A stretch of 64,000 bases of DNA from JBBARC01 sp040400005 (GCA_040400005.1 JBBARC010000002.1:62001-126000); one strand, 5' to 3'; counted from the stretch's first letter, positions 52,907 to 61,871 are shown. Numbers and translations are program-made. Notes: a model not told the origin generated them from the sequence alone.

Positions 52907-54295
52907 ATGCCCGCACCGCAAGACTGGACCCCAACAACCTGGCGCGACCGGCCCATTCGCCAGGTGCCGGCCTACCCTGATGCGCAGGCCCTGGCAGCAA
53001 CCGAAGCGCGCTTAGCGGGCTACCCGCCCCTGGTGTTTGCCGGTGAAGCACGGCGCCTAAAAGCCGCCCTGGCCCTGGCCGCCGATGGCCGCGCCTTCGT
53101 GCTGCAAGGTGGTGATTGCGCCGAGAGCTTTTCCGAATTCACCGCTAATACAGTGCGCGATACCTTTCGCGTGCTGCTGCAAATGGCCGTGGTACTCACC
53201 TTTGGCGCAACCGTGCCAGTGGTCAAAATTGGCCGCATGGCGGGGCAGTTTGCCAAACCAAGATCATCGGATAGTGAAACGGTCGATGGCGTCACCCTGC
53301 CCAGCTACCGCGGTGATATTATCAACGGCCCAGGTTTTGACAGCGTATCCCGCGTGCCCGACCCGCACCGCATGGAGCAAGCCTATTTTCAATCGGCCGG
53401 CAGGCTAAACCTGCTGCGCGCGTTTGCATCGGGCGGGTATGCCGATTTGCACCAGGTGCACCGCTGGAACTTGGATTTTGTCGAACGTTCACCACTCGCC
53501 GCGCGCTACCGCGATTTGGCCACCCGCATTGACGAAACCCTGGGCTTTATGGCCGCCTGCGGTATCACCAGCGATAACACACCGCATATCCGCGAAACCG
53601 AGTTTTACACCAGCCACGAGGCGTTGCTGCTGCCGTATGAACAATCACTAACCAGGGTGGATAGCACATCCGGCGATTGGTATGCGTGTTCTGCGCATTT
53701 TTTGTGGATCGGTGATCGCACGCGCCAGGTTGATGGCGCGCATGTCGAATTTTTGCGCGGCGTAAAAAACCCGATCGGCCTAAAAGTTGGTCCTAGCACA
53801 AGCATAGATGATTTGCTGCGCTTGATTGAGATTTTGGACCCGCAGAACGAAGCCGGCCGGCTAACCCTGATCAGCCGCATGGGCGCCGATAAAGTGGCCA
53901 GCCATTTGCCCAATTTGCTACGCGCCGTGCGCCGCGAAGGCCGCCACGTGACCTGGCTATCCGACCCCATGCACGGCAACACCATCTCCACCGCCAACAA
54001 CACCAAAACCCGCAGCTTTGATGCAATCCTTGCCGAAATGCGCGGATTTTTCGACGTGTTTGCTGCCGAAGGGGCACGCCCAGGCGGCGTGCACGTGGAA
54101 ATGACCGGCCAGCCAGTCACCGAATGCGTCGGCGGTGCGCACAAACTCACCGAACACGATCTGGCCGCACGCTACGAAACGTTCTGCGACCCGCGGTTGA
54201 ACGCGGAGCAATCGCTCGAGCTGGCGTTTTTGGTCGCCGAGGAATTAAAAGCGCGCAGGCTCGGGGCGGCGGCTGAGGCTTTGGCTGCGGATTAA
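52907..54295 (+). CDS. class II 3-deoxy-7-phosphoheptulonate (DAHP) synthase
   Basis: A 462-residue enzyme for the first step of the shikimate pathway (PEP + erythrose 4-phosphate). Class II motifs are clear: FVLQGGDCAESFSEF, VVKIGRMAGQFAKPRS, GLKVGPSTSIDDLLRL, ISRMGADKVASHLP, WLSDPMHGNTIS and GGVHVEMTGQPVTECVGG, including the metal ligands Cys, His, Glu and Asp. The N-terminal WTPTTWRDRPIRQVPAYPD is the usual class II opening. It is divergent from the pseudokinase gene. No leader peptide or attenuator was seen upstream. Confidence 0.95.
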   Translation: MPAPQDWTPTTWRDRPIRQVPAYPDAQALAATEARLAGYPPLVFAGEARRLKAALALAADGRAFVLQGGDCAESFSEFTANTVRDTFRVLLQMAVVLTFGATVPVVKIGRMAGQFAKPRSSDSETVDGVTLPSYRGDIINGPGFDSVSRVPDPHRMEQAYFQSAGRLNLLRAFASGGYADLHQVHRWNLDFVERSPLAARYRDLATRIDETLGFMAACGITSDNTPHIRETEFYTSHEALLLPYEQSLTRVDSTSGDWYACSAHFLWIGDRTRQVDGAHVEFLRGVKNPIGLKVGPSTSIDDLLRLIEILDPQNEAGRLTLISRMGADKVASHLPNLLRAVRREGRHVTWLSDPMHGNTISTANNTKTRSFDAILAEMRGFFDVFAAEGARPGGVHVEMTGQPVTECVGGAHKLTEHDLAARYETFCDPRLNAEQSLELAFLVAEELKARRLGAAAEALAAD

Positions 54296-54330
54296 GGTTT
54301 AAGGCTAAGGCTTAAGAAAGTTAAGGCTGG

Positions 54331-54349
54331 TGGGGCGAAGCCGCCCCCC
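54331..54349 (+). terminator. GC hairpin after DAHP synthase
   Basis: GGGGCG-AAGC-CGCCCC stem about 35 bp after the stop, with a later T-run near 54363. Moderate support only. Confidence 0.4.
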
Positions 54350-54408
54350 CAGACCCCCGGCGTTTTTTGGCGTTTGTGGCTGGCGTTCTGCCTTTGGTGA
54401 GTAGTTCT

Positions 54409-54600
54409 TTATGTTCCGGCTCGGTCCAGCCGCTCTAAGTCTTCAACACTCGCTTGCTCATCGCGGAGCGTCCACCAGCCTTTAGTGACCACTTGCATGG
54501 GGGGCGGGGCTGGCACTTGCTGGTTGGTCGTGTTTCCCTGCCGGGTCAGGCCGCGGCTGTGCTGGGGGCTGGACGGCTGCGATGGTTTGGCCTGCGGCAT
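54409..54600 (-). CDS. small protein of unknown function (63 aa)
   Basis: Not recognised. The ATG at 54600 has AAGGAT seven bases upstream. The N-terminal half is Gln/Ser/Pro-rich and probably disordered (SQPSSPQHSRGLTRQ), and the C-terminus looks folded (VVTKGWWTLRDEQASVEDLE). It is near a truncated antitoxin gene, but no toxin domain can be recognised. Confidence 0.4.
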   Translation of the reverse strand: MPQAKPSQPSSPQHSRGLTRQGNTTNQQVPAPPPMQVVTKGWWTLRDEQASVEDLERLDRAGT

Positions 54601-54727
54601 GGCCGGTATCCTTTTCCACGTGGGTAGATACATAGTGTACGTAAATGGCCGCGTGCTTTCGCTACTGTGTAGAGAGATGAAATTCGCCGTTCGGTTCGAA
54701 CCAGCGGTCATTCTCCAGCCTTCACGA

Positions 54728-54934
54728 TCATGCTTGTAATTCAAACACTGATGGTTCGCGCAGTAATTTTTGCAACCTGGGTGATGGGCACGGCGGCGCA
54801 TTAAGGGCTGCCATGAACGCAGACCAGCTATCAGCATTTAAGGCAAAAATTTGGCGCGCGGCCAGGGCTTCATCGGCTTGTTCCGCCGCAGTTTGCAGCA
54901 CGACCGGGCTGACCAATAGATGACGGTTCGGCAT
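54728..54934 (-). pseudogene. N-terminally truncated DUF1778/TacA-like antitoxin
   Basis: A 68-residue frame whose body matches the C-terminal part of DUF1778 antitoxins: LQTAAEQADEALAARQIFAL, NADSWSAFMAALNAPP, LQKLLREPSVFE. The N-terminal ribbon-helix-helix DNA-binding half is missing, and no GNAT toxin gene follows. It is best read as the remnant of a toxin-antitoxin pair, though a short toxin-binding peptide could still be made. Confidence 0.6.
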
Positions 54935-54992
54935 ACTGGGCTCCGCTCTGAAGCCGCATGATAGCACCAGCCCCCAGCAACGTCATGACAAA

Positions 54993-55760
54993 TTAGGCCT
55001 TAGTGATGCGCAGGCCAGCATCGAGCAGCAGAATTTCACCAGTGGTCTTGCGGGCTTCCACCCCCAAAAACCAAGCCGCCGCGGCGACATCCTCCGGTGC
55101 AATAACATCGGCCAAGGCCGCCCGGGCGCCATAGCTGGCAACCGTCGCGGCATAGCGATCAGCCCCCAAGCCTTCGCGCAGCCACGGCGTATCAACCAAG
55201 CCAGGGGCAATGGCGTTAACCCGAATAGCCGGGCCAAGCGCGCGGGCCAAACCCACGGTAAGCGCATTAAGCGCGCCCTTAGACGCCATATAGGCCAGCG
55301 ATGAACCAATCCCCATGCTGCCAGCAACCGACGAGATATTAACAATGCCAGCACCAGGGTTTTGTTTCAGCATAGGCGTGAGCGCACGCACCATTTGGTA
55401 GGCGCCAATCACATTAACATCGTAAATGCTGTGAAAATCATCAGCGTTAACGGCATCCAAATTTTTAATGTCGACGAATTTTGTGGTGCCGGCATTGTTA
55501 ATCAGCACATCAGCCCGGCCCCAGGTTTTTTTAACTGCCTGCGCCAAGCTCAGGCAATCGTCATTGCTGGCGACATTGCACTTGATGATTAGGGTTTCCC
55601 CACCCACAGCACGGCAGGCGCTCGCCACCGTTTCCGCAGGTTCAGCTTTACGCGAATAATTGATCACCACGCGCCAGCCCTTTTGCGCAAAGTACAAAGC
55701 GGTGGCGGCCCCTATGCCGGAGGAGGAACCGGTAATGACGCAGACTTTGGGGTCTGACAT
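54993..55760 (-). CDS. SDR-family oxidoreductase (FabG-like)
   Basis: A 255-residue classical short-chain dehydrogenase with GGAGG before the ATG at 55760. The cofactor site is VCVITGSSSGIGAATALYF (TGxxxGxG), then NNAGTT, and the catalytic residues Ser in NISSVAGSMG with YMASK. PGLVDTPWLREGL is the usual substrate-loop start. The basic residues in INYSRKAEP suggest NADP preference. It follows the aminotransferase gene by 22 bp on the same strand and may be co-transcribed. The substrate is unknown. Confidence 0.92.
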   Translation of the reverse strand: MSDPKVCVITGSSSGIGAATALYFAQKGWRVVINYSRKAEPAETVASACRAVGGETLIIKCNVASNDDCLSLAQAVKKTWGRADVLINNAGTTKFVDIKNLDAVNADDFHSIYDVNVIGAYQMVRALTPMLKQNPGAGIVNISSVAGSMGIGSSLAYMASKGALNALTVGLARALGPAIRVNAIAPGLVDTPWLREGLGADRYAATVASYGARAALADVIAPEDVAAAAWFLGVEARKTTGEILLLDAGLRITKA

Positions 55761-55782
55761 GGCGTGTGCCTCCGGTGCAGGT

Positions 55783-56940
55783 TTAACGGGCAAAATTTTG
55801 CAATCGTTGGGCGGCGTCGATCAAATCTGCCGGCGGCCCGCAATAGCTCATGCGGATAAACCGCTTGCCGTGCGCCGGATCAAAATCCACGCCAGGACAC
55901 GCGGCAATGCCAACATCGCGCAGCATAGCGGCGCAAAAAGCGGCACTGTCCGTGGTGCGATCAGACACATCGGCAAACAGGTAAAAAGCGCCATCAGCAC
56001 TGGCAAGATGAGCAAACCCAGCCGCCGGCAGATCGCGCAGCAATTGGCCGCGCGATGTTGCATAAACGGCCACATTAGCCTGCAATTCATCATGGCAATC
56101 AAACGCCGCACACGCCGCCACCTGGGAAATATGCGGGGCGGAGATAAAAAAATTGCCGGCCAGGCAATCAACCGGGCGGCATAAATCTTCCGGCAACACC
56201 ATCCAGCCAATGCGCCAGCCGGTCATCGAAAAATATTTGGAAAAACTATTGATCACCACGGCACCTTCGCAATTAGCAGCGGTGCTGGCCGCCTTGCCGT
56301 AGGTTAGGCCATGGTAGATTTCGTCCGATATCAGGCGCACCCCGTTTTGCTGGCACCAGGCAGCGATTTCGGCAAATTCCGCAGCACTCAGCATGGTGCC
56401 GGCGGGGTTGCTTGGGCTTGCAATCAGCAGCCCGGCCGGCGGTGGATCGAGGGCCGCCAGCATGGCAACACTAGGCTGAAAGCGGCTTTGCGCATCGGTG
56501 GGCAGCAGTACCGGCACAAACCCCAGGGCACGCAAAATATTCACGTATGGCGGGTAATAGGGGCACGCCAGCGCCACCCGATCGCCAGGGTCGAACGCCG
56601 CCAAAAACGCCAGCGGAAAGGCTGCCGAGGCGCCGGTGGTGATCAAAATGCGATCGGGCGACACAGTTTGCCCATACCAATGCTGGTAATGGGCGGCGAT
56701 CCGGTGGCGCAAATCGGCGTTGCCGCGGGCTTCGGTATAACCCAGCGCATGGCCATCGCTGAGCGCGCGAATAACCGCTTCACGCGCCCCCAACGGCGCG
56801 CCAGTGCCAGGCTGCCCGGCCTCCATATGAATGATTTTCGGCGCCCCCGGCGGCAGGCTTGCCGCGCGCGCGTTGGCGGCGGCAATCACGTCCATCACCA
56901 TAAACGGTGGCGCGTTCGCGCCGCGGCCGATTTTCAGCAT
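55783..56940 (-). CDS. PLP-dependent class I/II aminotransferase
   Basis: A 385-residue fold-type I enzyme (COG0436). The PLP lysine is in VINSFSKYFSMTGWRIGWMV. Other landmarks are HMEAGQPGTGAPLGAREAV, LGYTEARGNADLRHRIAAHY, ITTGASAAFPLAF, SPSNPAGTMLSAAE, LISDEIYHGLTYG and the carboxylate Arg in GKRFIRMSYCGPP. It transfers amino groups between amino acids and 2-oxo acids; the amino acid specificity is not readable. It sits between the GGT-like gene (24 bp away) and the SDR, so the three minus-strand genes are probably an operon. Confidence 0.93.
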   Translation of the reverse strand: MLKIGRGANAPPFMVMDVIAAANARAASLPPGAPKIIHMEAGQPGTGAPLGAREAVIRALSDGHALGYTEARGNADLRHRIAAHYQHWYGQTVSPDRILITTGASAAFPLAFLAAFDPGDRVALACPYYPPYVNILRALGFVPVLLPTDAQSRFQPSVAMLAALDPPPAGLLIASPSNPAGTMLSAAEFAEIAAWCQQNGVRLISDEIYHGLTYGKAASTAANCEGAVVINSFSKYFSMTGWRIGWMVLPEDLCRPVDCLAGNFFISAPHISQVAACAAFDCHDELQANVAVYATSRGQLLRDLPAAGFAHLASADGAFYLFADVSDRTTDSAAFCAAMLRDVGIAACPGVDFDPAHGKRFIRMSYCGPPADLIDAAQRLQNFAR

Positions 56941-56964
56941 GGCAAACCCAGCCCCCCGGGCGAT

Positions 56965-58338
56965 TTAGCCGCCGCTGGCCAGGCCATAGCCACGCGGATC
57001 GGCGCTGATGCGGCACGATGCGGGATCACCCGGCAAATAACGGCCACAGGCGGCGACATTGGCGCGGCCAGGTTCGGGGCCAGATGGGGTGGCGGTGCCG
57101 GAAAGCGCGCTGGATAGGGTAATGGCACCAGAAGCCGCGGCAGCGTTTTGGCCGGATGCCGCAACCGCCGCCCGAAACGCGCCGATATTCGCGTTATAGG
57201 CTATGGCGGCAACATAAAGTGGCGCGGGCCGGGCGGCAGGCGAGGCACCCAGCACAATACCAGTGCCGGGCGCGATGCGCCCTGTGCCAAACAAATTGCC
57301 CATGCTGATAGCACAAGCCACCGCCCCGCCTTTGCGATCAACCACGACAAAACTGGTGGACGCCGGCAACGCTGGCAGGCTTGCCCCGCCGCGCGCGGCG
57401 GCTGCGGTGTTCAGGGTTGCCACATAAGCACCCTGCTGGTCGGCACTATTTTGGCTCAGCGCCAGCAGGCCAGCGGCCATCGCCGCACCACCATCAGCCG
57501 GGCTTGGCAAAAAGGCGACCTGATCGGACCCCGCCGCCTGCATAATCGGGCTCGCCAGCGACGGCAGGCTTGCACGTAATGCATCAACCGTAATGCCGCC
57601 ACCAACCGCCACACTGGCATCGGCGATTTTATGGGCGAGCAGCCCCTGATAGAGATCGCCCACACCAACGGTGCGTATCTGCGCAATGCTGCCACCAAGA
57701 TCGGACTGAATAAGGGTTTGCCCTTCGGCCAACGGCGCGCCGCCCGGCACAAACAACGCGGCGGCCTGCGCATCGCCGGCCAGCGGGCCATTCACGGCCG
57801 CTATATCACGCACCAGCGCGCGCGAAACCTTGTGGCCCAAGCGGGCGGCCTGTTCAGCCGGCCCGACCATCTCGGCAAACGGGCGCGATCCGTACCGAGC
57901 GCTGAGCAAATACAGACCACGCGCCAACATCGGCACCGCCGCCGGGCGAGCCCCCCCGGCACCACCGGGCACGGGCAGAAACATAATGGCCTCGGGCGCA
58001 CCCTTGTTGGGGCTATCGGCCCCCGGCTGATAGGCCAGGCACGCGCCCCCGGCCCCCAAGCTCGCCCGCGAAGGTAGGGTCACCGGCAGCATAAAGCCCA
58101 ACGCAGTGGCTGCATCGGCAGCATTACCGCCCCGCGCCAGCACATCGCGGGCGACAACCACGGCGTTGGGTTCATCGGCCGCCGCGCCACCAATATAGCC
58201 GGTGAGCAGACTGCCCTGCGCCGGTTCGCCGCCGATCACCGCATTTTTTACGCGGCCGACCGTGCTGCAACCGCCCATAGCAGTGCTCAACGCCAGGGCG
58301 GCCATGGTGGGGATAAAATTACTGCCAGTTTTAGCCAC
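56965..58338 (-). CDS. gamma-glutamyltransferase-like lipoprotein
   Basis: A 457-residue protein with a lipoprotein signal (MAALALSTAMGGCS, Cys at about 23), so it is probably membrane-anchored in the periplasm. The Ntn-hydrolase order of GGT is visible: NAVVVARDVLARGGNAADAA at the start, SRASLGAGGACLAYQP, and a candidate processing/catalytic Thr in LPASTSFVVVDRKGGAVACA. It is about 100 residues shorter than normal GGT. The usual TTHxSVVDxxGNAV is altered to TSFVVVDRKGGAV, so activity is doubtful or specialised. It lies upstream of the aminotransferase and SDR genes. Confidence 0.8.
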   Translation of the reverse strand: MAKTGSNFIPTMAALALSTAMGGCSTVGRVKNAVIGGEPAQGSLLTGYIGGAAADEPNAVVVARDVLARGGNAADAATALGFMLPVTLPSRASLGAGGACLAYQPGADSPNKGAPEAIMFLPVPGGAGGARPAAVPMLARGLYLLSARYGSRPFAEMVGPAEQAARLGHKVSRALVRDIAAVNGPLAGDAQAAALFVPGGAPLAEGQTLIQSDLGGSIAQIRTVGVGDLYQGLLAHKIADASVAVGGGITVDALRASLPSLASPIMQAAGSDQVAFLPSPADGGAAMAAGLLALSQNSADQQGAYVATLNTAAAARGGASLPALPASTSFVVVDRKGGAVACAISMGNLFGTGRIAPGTGIVLGASPAARPAPLYVAAIAYNANIGAFRAAVAASGQNAAAASGAITLSSALSGTATPSGPEPGRANVAACGRYLPGDPASCRISADPRGYGLASGG

Positions 58339-58431
58339 GCCCGCCGTACTCCGCCAAATTTACGCCTAACCCAAACCGCTTACGCGGCTTCCCGCGCCGG
58401 GACAACCACGGGGGGCTGAGAAAAAGTTAAG

Positions 58432-58560
58432 GTCTTCTTTTCTGGAGAAAAGAAGCAAAAGACTTTTATGATGCTGGTGCGGAGTGCTCGGTAGCTGGGC
58501 TACCCCAGGCCCAGCGTGATAAAAGGCTTTTTGCTACTTTTTCGTAAGTCAAAAGAAGGC
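58432..58560. repeat. paired palindromic repeat, copy 6 (reversed core)
   Basis: Left arm 58432-58470 (CTTTTCTGGAGAAAAG), right arm 58516-58560, more degenerate (AAAAGGCTTTTTGCTAC). The core matches the other copies in reverse complement (GCTGGGCCTGGGGTAG on minus). This is the only copy between divergent genes. Confidence 0.88.
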
Positions 58561-58606
58561 CTTCCTTCTACCCCACTCCCTGGGTAGAAGCCTGTAACAC
58601 ATTTGG

Positions 58607-59365
58607 ATGACCCGCCCCATGCTGCGCCAATTACCTGCTCTTTTCCTTGCCACCTTGCTGGCGGGGGCGCCGTTGGCGGCCCGGGCGGCCGATAGTTTTA
58701 CGCCGGCGCAACGGGCGGAAATTGTTGGGATTGTGCGCACCGCGTTAAAAGCCGATCCGTCTATCCTGCGCGATGCGGTGGGGTCGTTGCAGGTTGACGA
58801 TGATGTGCGGGCAAAAACCGCAGCAGCTGGCATGGTTCGGCAGAAACACGCGGCGTTGTTTGACAATGCGGCCGATCCATTTGCCGGCAATCCGCGCGGC
58901 AATGTCAGTATGGTGGAATTTTATGATCCGCGCTGCCCGTATTGCCGGCGGGTGGTGGCCGATCTGGCGACCATGTTGAAACGTGATCCGCAGCTGAAAA
59001 TCATCTACAAAGATGTTCCGGTGCTGGGCCCAGCCAGTGTTCTAGAAGTGCGGGCGATTTTGGCCGCCCATAAGCAGCACGCCTATTTGCCGATGCAGGC
59101 AGCCATAATGGCCGATAGCGGGCAGCCGACGGAAACGACCATTCGCGATAAAGCGCGCGCGCTGGGGTTGGATGCGGATAAGTTGATTGCGGATATGGGC
59201 AGTGCGGATATCACCAATAAAATTCAGGCCAACCTTGTGCTGGCGCGCGAAATGGGGGTTACCGGCACACCGACGTTTGTGATCGGCGATCAAGTATTGC
59301 CGGGTGCGCAAGATATGGCGACGCTTGTTGATGCCATCGGCGCGCAGCGTTTGCACGCGAAGTAA
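58607..59365 (+). CDS. DsbA-family periplasmic thiol-disulfide protein
   Basis: A 252-residue exported protein. The signal peptide is LPALFLATLLAGAPLAARA. A helical N-terminal segment follows (SFTPAQRAEIVGIVRTAL). The thioredoxin domain has the active site Cys110-Pro-Tyr-Cys113 in EFYDPRCPYCRRVVADL and cis-Pro in VTGTPTFVIGDQVLPG. Its organisation resembles ScsC/BdbD-like DsbA oxidases or isomerases that act on envelope proteins. The DUF3667 gene starts 9 bp downstream. Confidence 0.93.
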   Translation: MTRPMLRQLPALFLATLLAGAPLAARAADSFTPAQRAEIVGIVRTALKADPSILRDAVGSLQVDDDVRAKTAAAGMVRQKHAALFDNAADPFAGNPRGNVSMVEFYDPRCPYCRRVVADLATMLKRDPQLKIIYKDVPVLGPASVLEVRAILAAHKQHAYLPMQAAIMADSGQPTETTIRDKARALGLDADKLIADMGSADITNKIQANLVLAREMGVTGTPTFVIGDQVLPGAQDMATLVDAIGAQRLHAK

Positions 59366-59374
59366 GGCGGCTGC

Positions 59375-60241
59375 GTGGCAGCGTCTGGTTCTGCCCGCGG
59401 GCACTGCCTTAACTGCGGCACCGTGTTGCAGGGGCATTGGTGCCATGTTTGCGGGCAAGGCGCGCGTGATACGCACAGGGCGGCGTATCATTTAGTTGCT
59501 GAAGCATTCGAGGATTTTTTTCACCTCGATGGGCGGGTGTGGCGCACGGTGTCGCGCCTAGCGGTAAGCCCTGCGCGGCTGACGCGCGATTATCTCGATG
59601 GCCGGCGGGTGCGCCAGATTCCGCCGTTGCGGTTGTTTTTGGTCACCGTGTTTGTGGTTTTGCTGGTGGGCGGGCTTGTCGGCGGGCGCGCCCCGAACGG
59701 CGTGCGGCTGGAGGACGGCAGCAAGCTAGAGCCTGCCAAACTAGAAGCCGCGCTTAAAGACAGCGACATGAAAGTGAATTTGGGGTTCGGTCCCAGCGAC
59801 GCTGCCACGGCTTGGGTGCGGGCGAATGCACCTTTGGCGATTGAGCACCCGGACGCGTTACTACGTGCCATGCGTGAATGGGCGCACCGGCTGGCGATTA
59901 TGGTGTTACCGCTGTCGGCCGCGTTGTTGTGGCTAATGTTTTTCTGGCGCCGCGATGTGTATCTGTACGATCATTTTATTTTTTCGATGCATTCGCTGAG
60001 CTTTCAGGGGTTCATACTCAGTGGCGTGGTGTTGGCCGGGCACTTTATCGCGGCCCCAGTGGGGGTGGCCCTGGCGCTATCACCGGTGCACTTATTTGCC
60101 CATATGCGCGGCACTTACCGCACCGGGGTGATTGGTACCTTGGTGCGCATGGCGATTTTGTTTGCGGGGTCGCTGGTGGCGTTTACGCTACTGCTGATTG
60201 GCCTTGTAGTGCTGGGGGTAACCGAATTGCACGGTGCCTAA
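59375..60241 (+). CDS. DUF3667-like zinc-ribbon membrane protein
   Basis: A 288-residue protein starting at a GTG 9 bp after the DsbA gene, probably in the same operon. The N-terminus is a four-Cys zinc ribbon (HCLNCGTVLQGHWCHVCGQ). It continues with AEAFEDFFHLDGRVWRTVSR and LTRDYLDGRRVRQIPPLRLF, as in DUF3667. Four to five TM segments follow (LFLVTVFVVLLVGGLVGG near 85, then several after residue 170). The function of the family is unknown. Confidence 0.85.
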   Translation: MAASGSARGHCLNCGTVLQGHWCHVCGQGARDTHRAAYHLVAEAFEDFFHLDGRVWRTVSRLAVSPARLTRDYLDGRRVRQIPPLRLFLVTVFVVLLVGGLVGGRAPNGVRLEDGSKLEPAKLEAALKDSDMKVNLGFGPSDAATAWVRANAPLAIEHPDALLRAMREWAHRLAIMVLPLSAALLWLMFFWRRDVYLYDHFIFSMHSLSFQGFILSGVVLAGHFIAAPVGVALALSPVHLFAHMRGTYRTGVIGTLVRMAILFAGSLVAFTLLLIGLVVLGVTELHGA

Positions 60242-60273
60242 ACAGGCACCGCGCATATCTCGGTATACCGCGG

Positions 60274-61137
60274 TTAGGGGCTGCTATAAGTGGCGGCGGT
60301 AGCGCAGGCTTTTTTGCTGTTATCGAATTCTTGCTGAACAATATAGTTTTTGCCGGCAGCCGCCAGGGTTGCATTGTGGCCCTCGCAAAGATCGCCGATC
60401 TCGTAGCCGTTTGATGTGTTCCAGGCTTGCGGGTAGGCGGGGTGTGACCCTGGTGTGGGGATAGCATCGCTCACCGCTTCAGCGAATTCGTGTGATGAGG
60501 TAACACTAATTGCGTTAAAGCCACCACCGCAATCTGGCATCACCCCGTAATAAACATTGTTGGCGATGGTTTTGGTAAAGAACGCACTGTGATAGGCGCC
60601 GAACGCCACGCAGGATTGCGCGGTGCCCGTAGTTATCGTGATAGTTTGTGGGAAATACACCATATAGAGCGTATTGGCGTTGGATGCTGGCAAGTGCTTG
60701 GCTTTGATCTGGGCTGCAAGCTCAATGCGGATCGCTTTATCGGTAAGCGCCAGGGCGGTGTTGGTAGGGGATATTTTGAACTGCCCGCCGTAGGTGCCGC
60801 GGCCGATGGCTTGGTTGGTGCCGGGGTTGCCGTTAACCGCCGTTAGCGTGGTTGAGTATTGCGTCAGTAAATCGAGATAGGTGCTATTGGGCAGCGCTTT
60901 TAAAAATGGCCCAATCCGCGAAACAGTGGTGGCAGCAACCCCGCCGCCCCAAATGACCGCCACCGTGTTGACGTTGGCCAGCACCGGGCCGCCGTAGTAC
61001 AGCATGGTGGTGCCGGCGGTGGCCTGCTGGCTGTGGCGGGCAGGGTTGGCGGGATAGAGGTGCACATTGTTGGCCTGCGCCGCAGGTGCAAACGCGAGGG
61101 CGGCCAGCAGTGTGGCGGCGGTGAGATGGGTGCGCAT
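60274..61137 (-). CDS. secreted protein with HEFAE motif (EXORDIUM-like / putative metalloprotein)
   Basis: A 287-residue protein with a signal peptide (LTAATLLAALAFAPAAQA). The body reads TTMLYYGGPVLANVNTVAV, YMVYFPQTITITTGTAQSC and then the metal-site-like ISVTSSHEFAEAVSDAIP and NGYEIGDLCEG. The HExAEAxxD ... xEIGDxC pairing resembles a family of secreted proteins related to plant EXORDIUM/phosphate-induced protein 1 and some bacterial putative metallopeptidases. Enzyme activity is not established. It stands alone, convergent with the DUF3667 gene. Confidence 0.72.
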   Translation of the reverse strand: MRTHLTAATLLAALAFAPAAQANNVHLYPANPARHSQQATAGTTMLYYGGPVLANVNTVAVIWGGGVAATTVSRIGPFLKALPNSTYLDLLTQYSTTLTAVNGNPGTNQAIGRGTYGGQFKISPTNTALALTDKAIRIELAAQIKAKHLPASNANTLYMVYFPQTITITTGTAQSCVAFGAYHSAFFTKTIANNVYYGVMPDCGGGFNAISVTSSHEFAEAVSDAIPTPGSHPAYPQAWNTSNGYEIGDLCEGHNATLAAAGKNYIVQQEFDNSKKACATAATYSSP

Positions 61138-61307
61138 TGGTGGTGTGGTTCCCCGGTTTGGTGGTGGGCGCGGCGTGGCCGCGCGCGATGGAGGCAGAGT
61201 TGGGACTGGCGGGGGGTTGGTCAAGACAATTTTGTGTGGCGTGGTGTTTTTGGTGAACGCGCGGAGGATGCGGTTTGCAGGCGGCGGGCGCGGCGCGCCC
61301 TATCGCC

Positions 61308-61706
61308 CTATCGCAGTTTCGCAAGGTCGCTGATGATTTGGTTGATTGCGGTCCACTGGCGGTAACTTACGGGCAGCAGCACCACTAGTATGACGCTAAA
61401 GCTGTCACTGATATGTCGGTCAGTGGCTGCGGTAAGAGCTATAATGGCTAGCGTCACAAGCCCCGCCGTCGCAACACGCCAGGCCCAAGCCGTGCCAAAA
61501 ACCCGCTTTGACCATTGGTCGATAAGCCCGTTGTCGACATGCCACTTCGTTGGTTTGGGGGGCACGTAGTGAAGGTGAAGCGGGGAATCGGGCAGTGTGC
61601 TTGTCAGAATCAGATCGCGCAATCTGAACCTGAGGATCTCGAGAGCCTGTGCACCGATGATCGTTGCAAGAATTAGTCCGTAGTAAGATACGTTTTGTGC
61701 CGTCAA
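61308..61706 (-). CDS. small membrane protein of unknown function
   Basis: Not recognised. About 132 residues from a TTG at 61706 with AGGAAAGG eight bases upstream (a TTG at 61727 is possible). TM segments are YYGLILATIIGAQALEIL, VATAGLVTLAIIALTAA and FSVILVVLLPVSY, with a hydrophilic loop (PTKWHVDNGLIDQWSKRVFG) between the first two. The codon usage is AT-richer than its neighbours, so acquisition is possible. Confidence 0.55.
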   Translation of the reverse strand: MTAQNVSYYGLILATIIGAQALEILRFRLRDLILTSTLPDSPLHLHYVPPKPTKWHVDNGLIDQWSKRVFGTAWAWRVATAGLVTLAIIALTAATDRHISDSFSVILVVLLPVSYRQWTAINQIISDLAKLR

Positions 61707-61814
61707 CGGTTTCGCCTTTCCTCGCAAAAAATAAAATCATCAACGTCTTTTTTGCATCGATAATTCTGGCTGTATCGACGGCGGGAAAAGCCCGTTCTAC
61801 GCTACGATCCTAAA

Positions 61815-61857
61815 TTTATAAAAGCCTTTTTCTTCCTTTCTTCAGAAAAGAAAACCT
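61815..61857. repeat. single right arm of the palindromic repeat family
   Basis: TTTATAAAAGCCTTTTTC, CTTTCTTCAGAAAAG; degenerate, with no left arm found upstream. It lies just after the ETF-QO stop on the minus strand. Confidence 0.8.
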
Positions 61858-61871
61858 TAATCCTTAACGTC

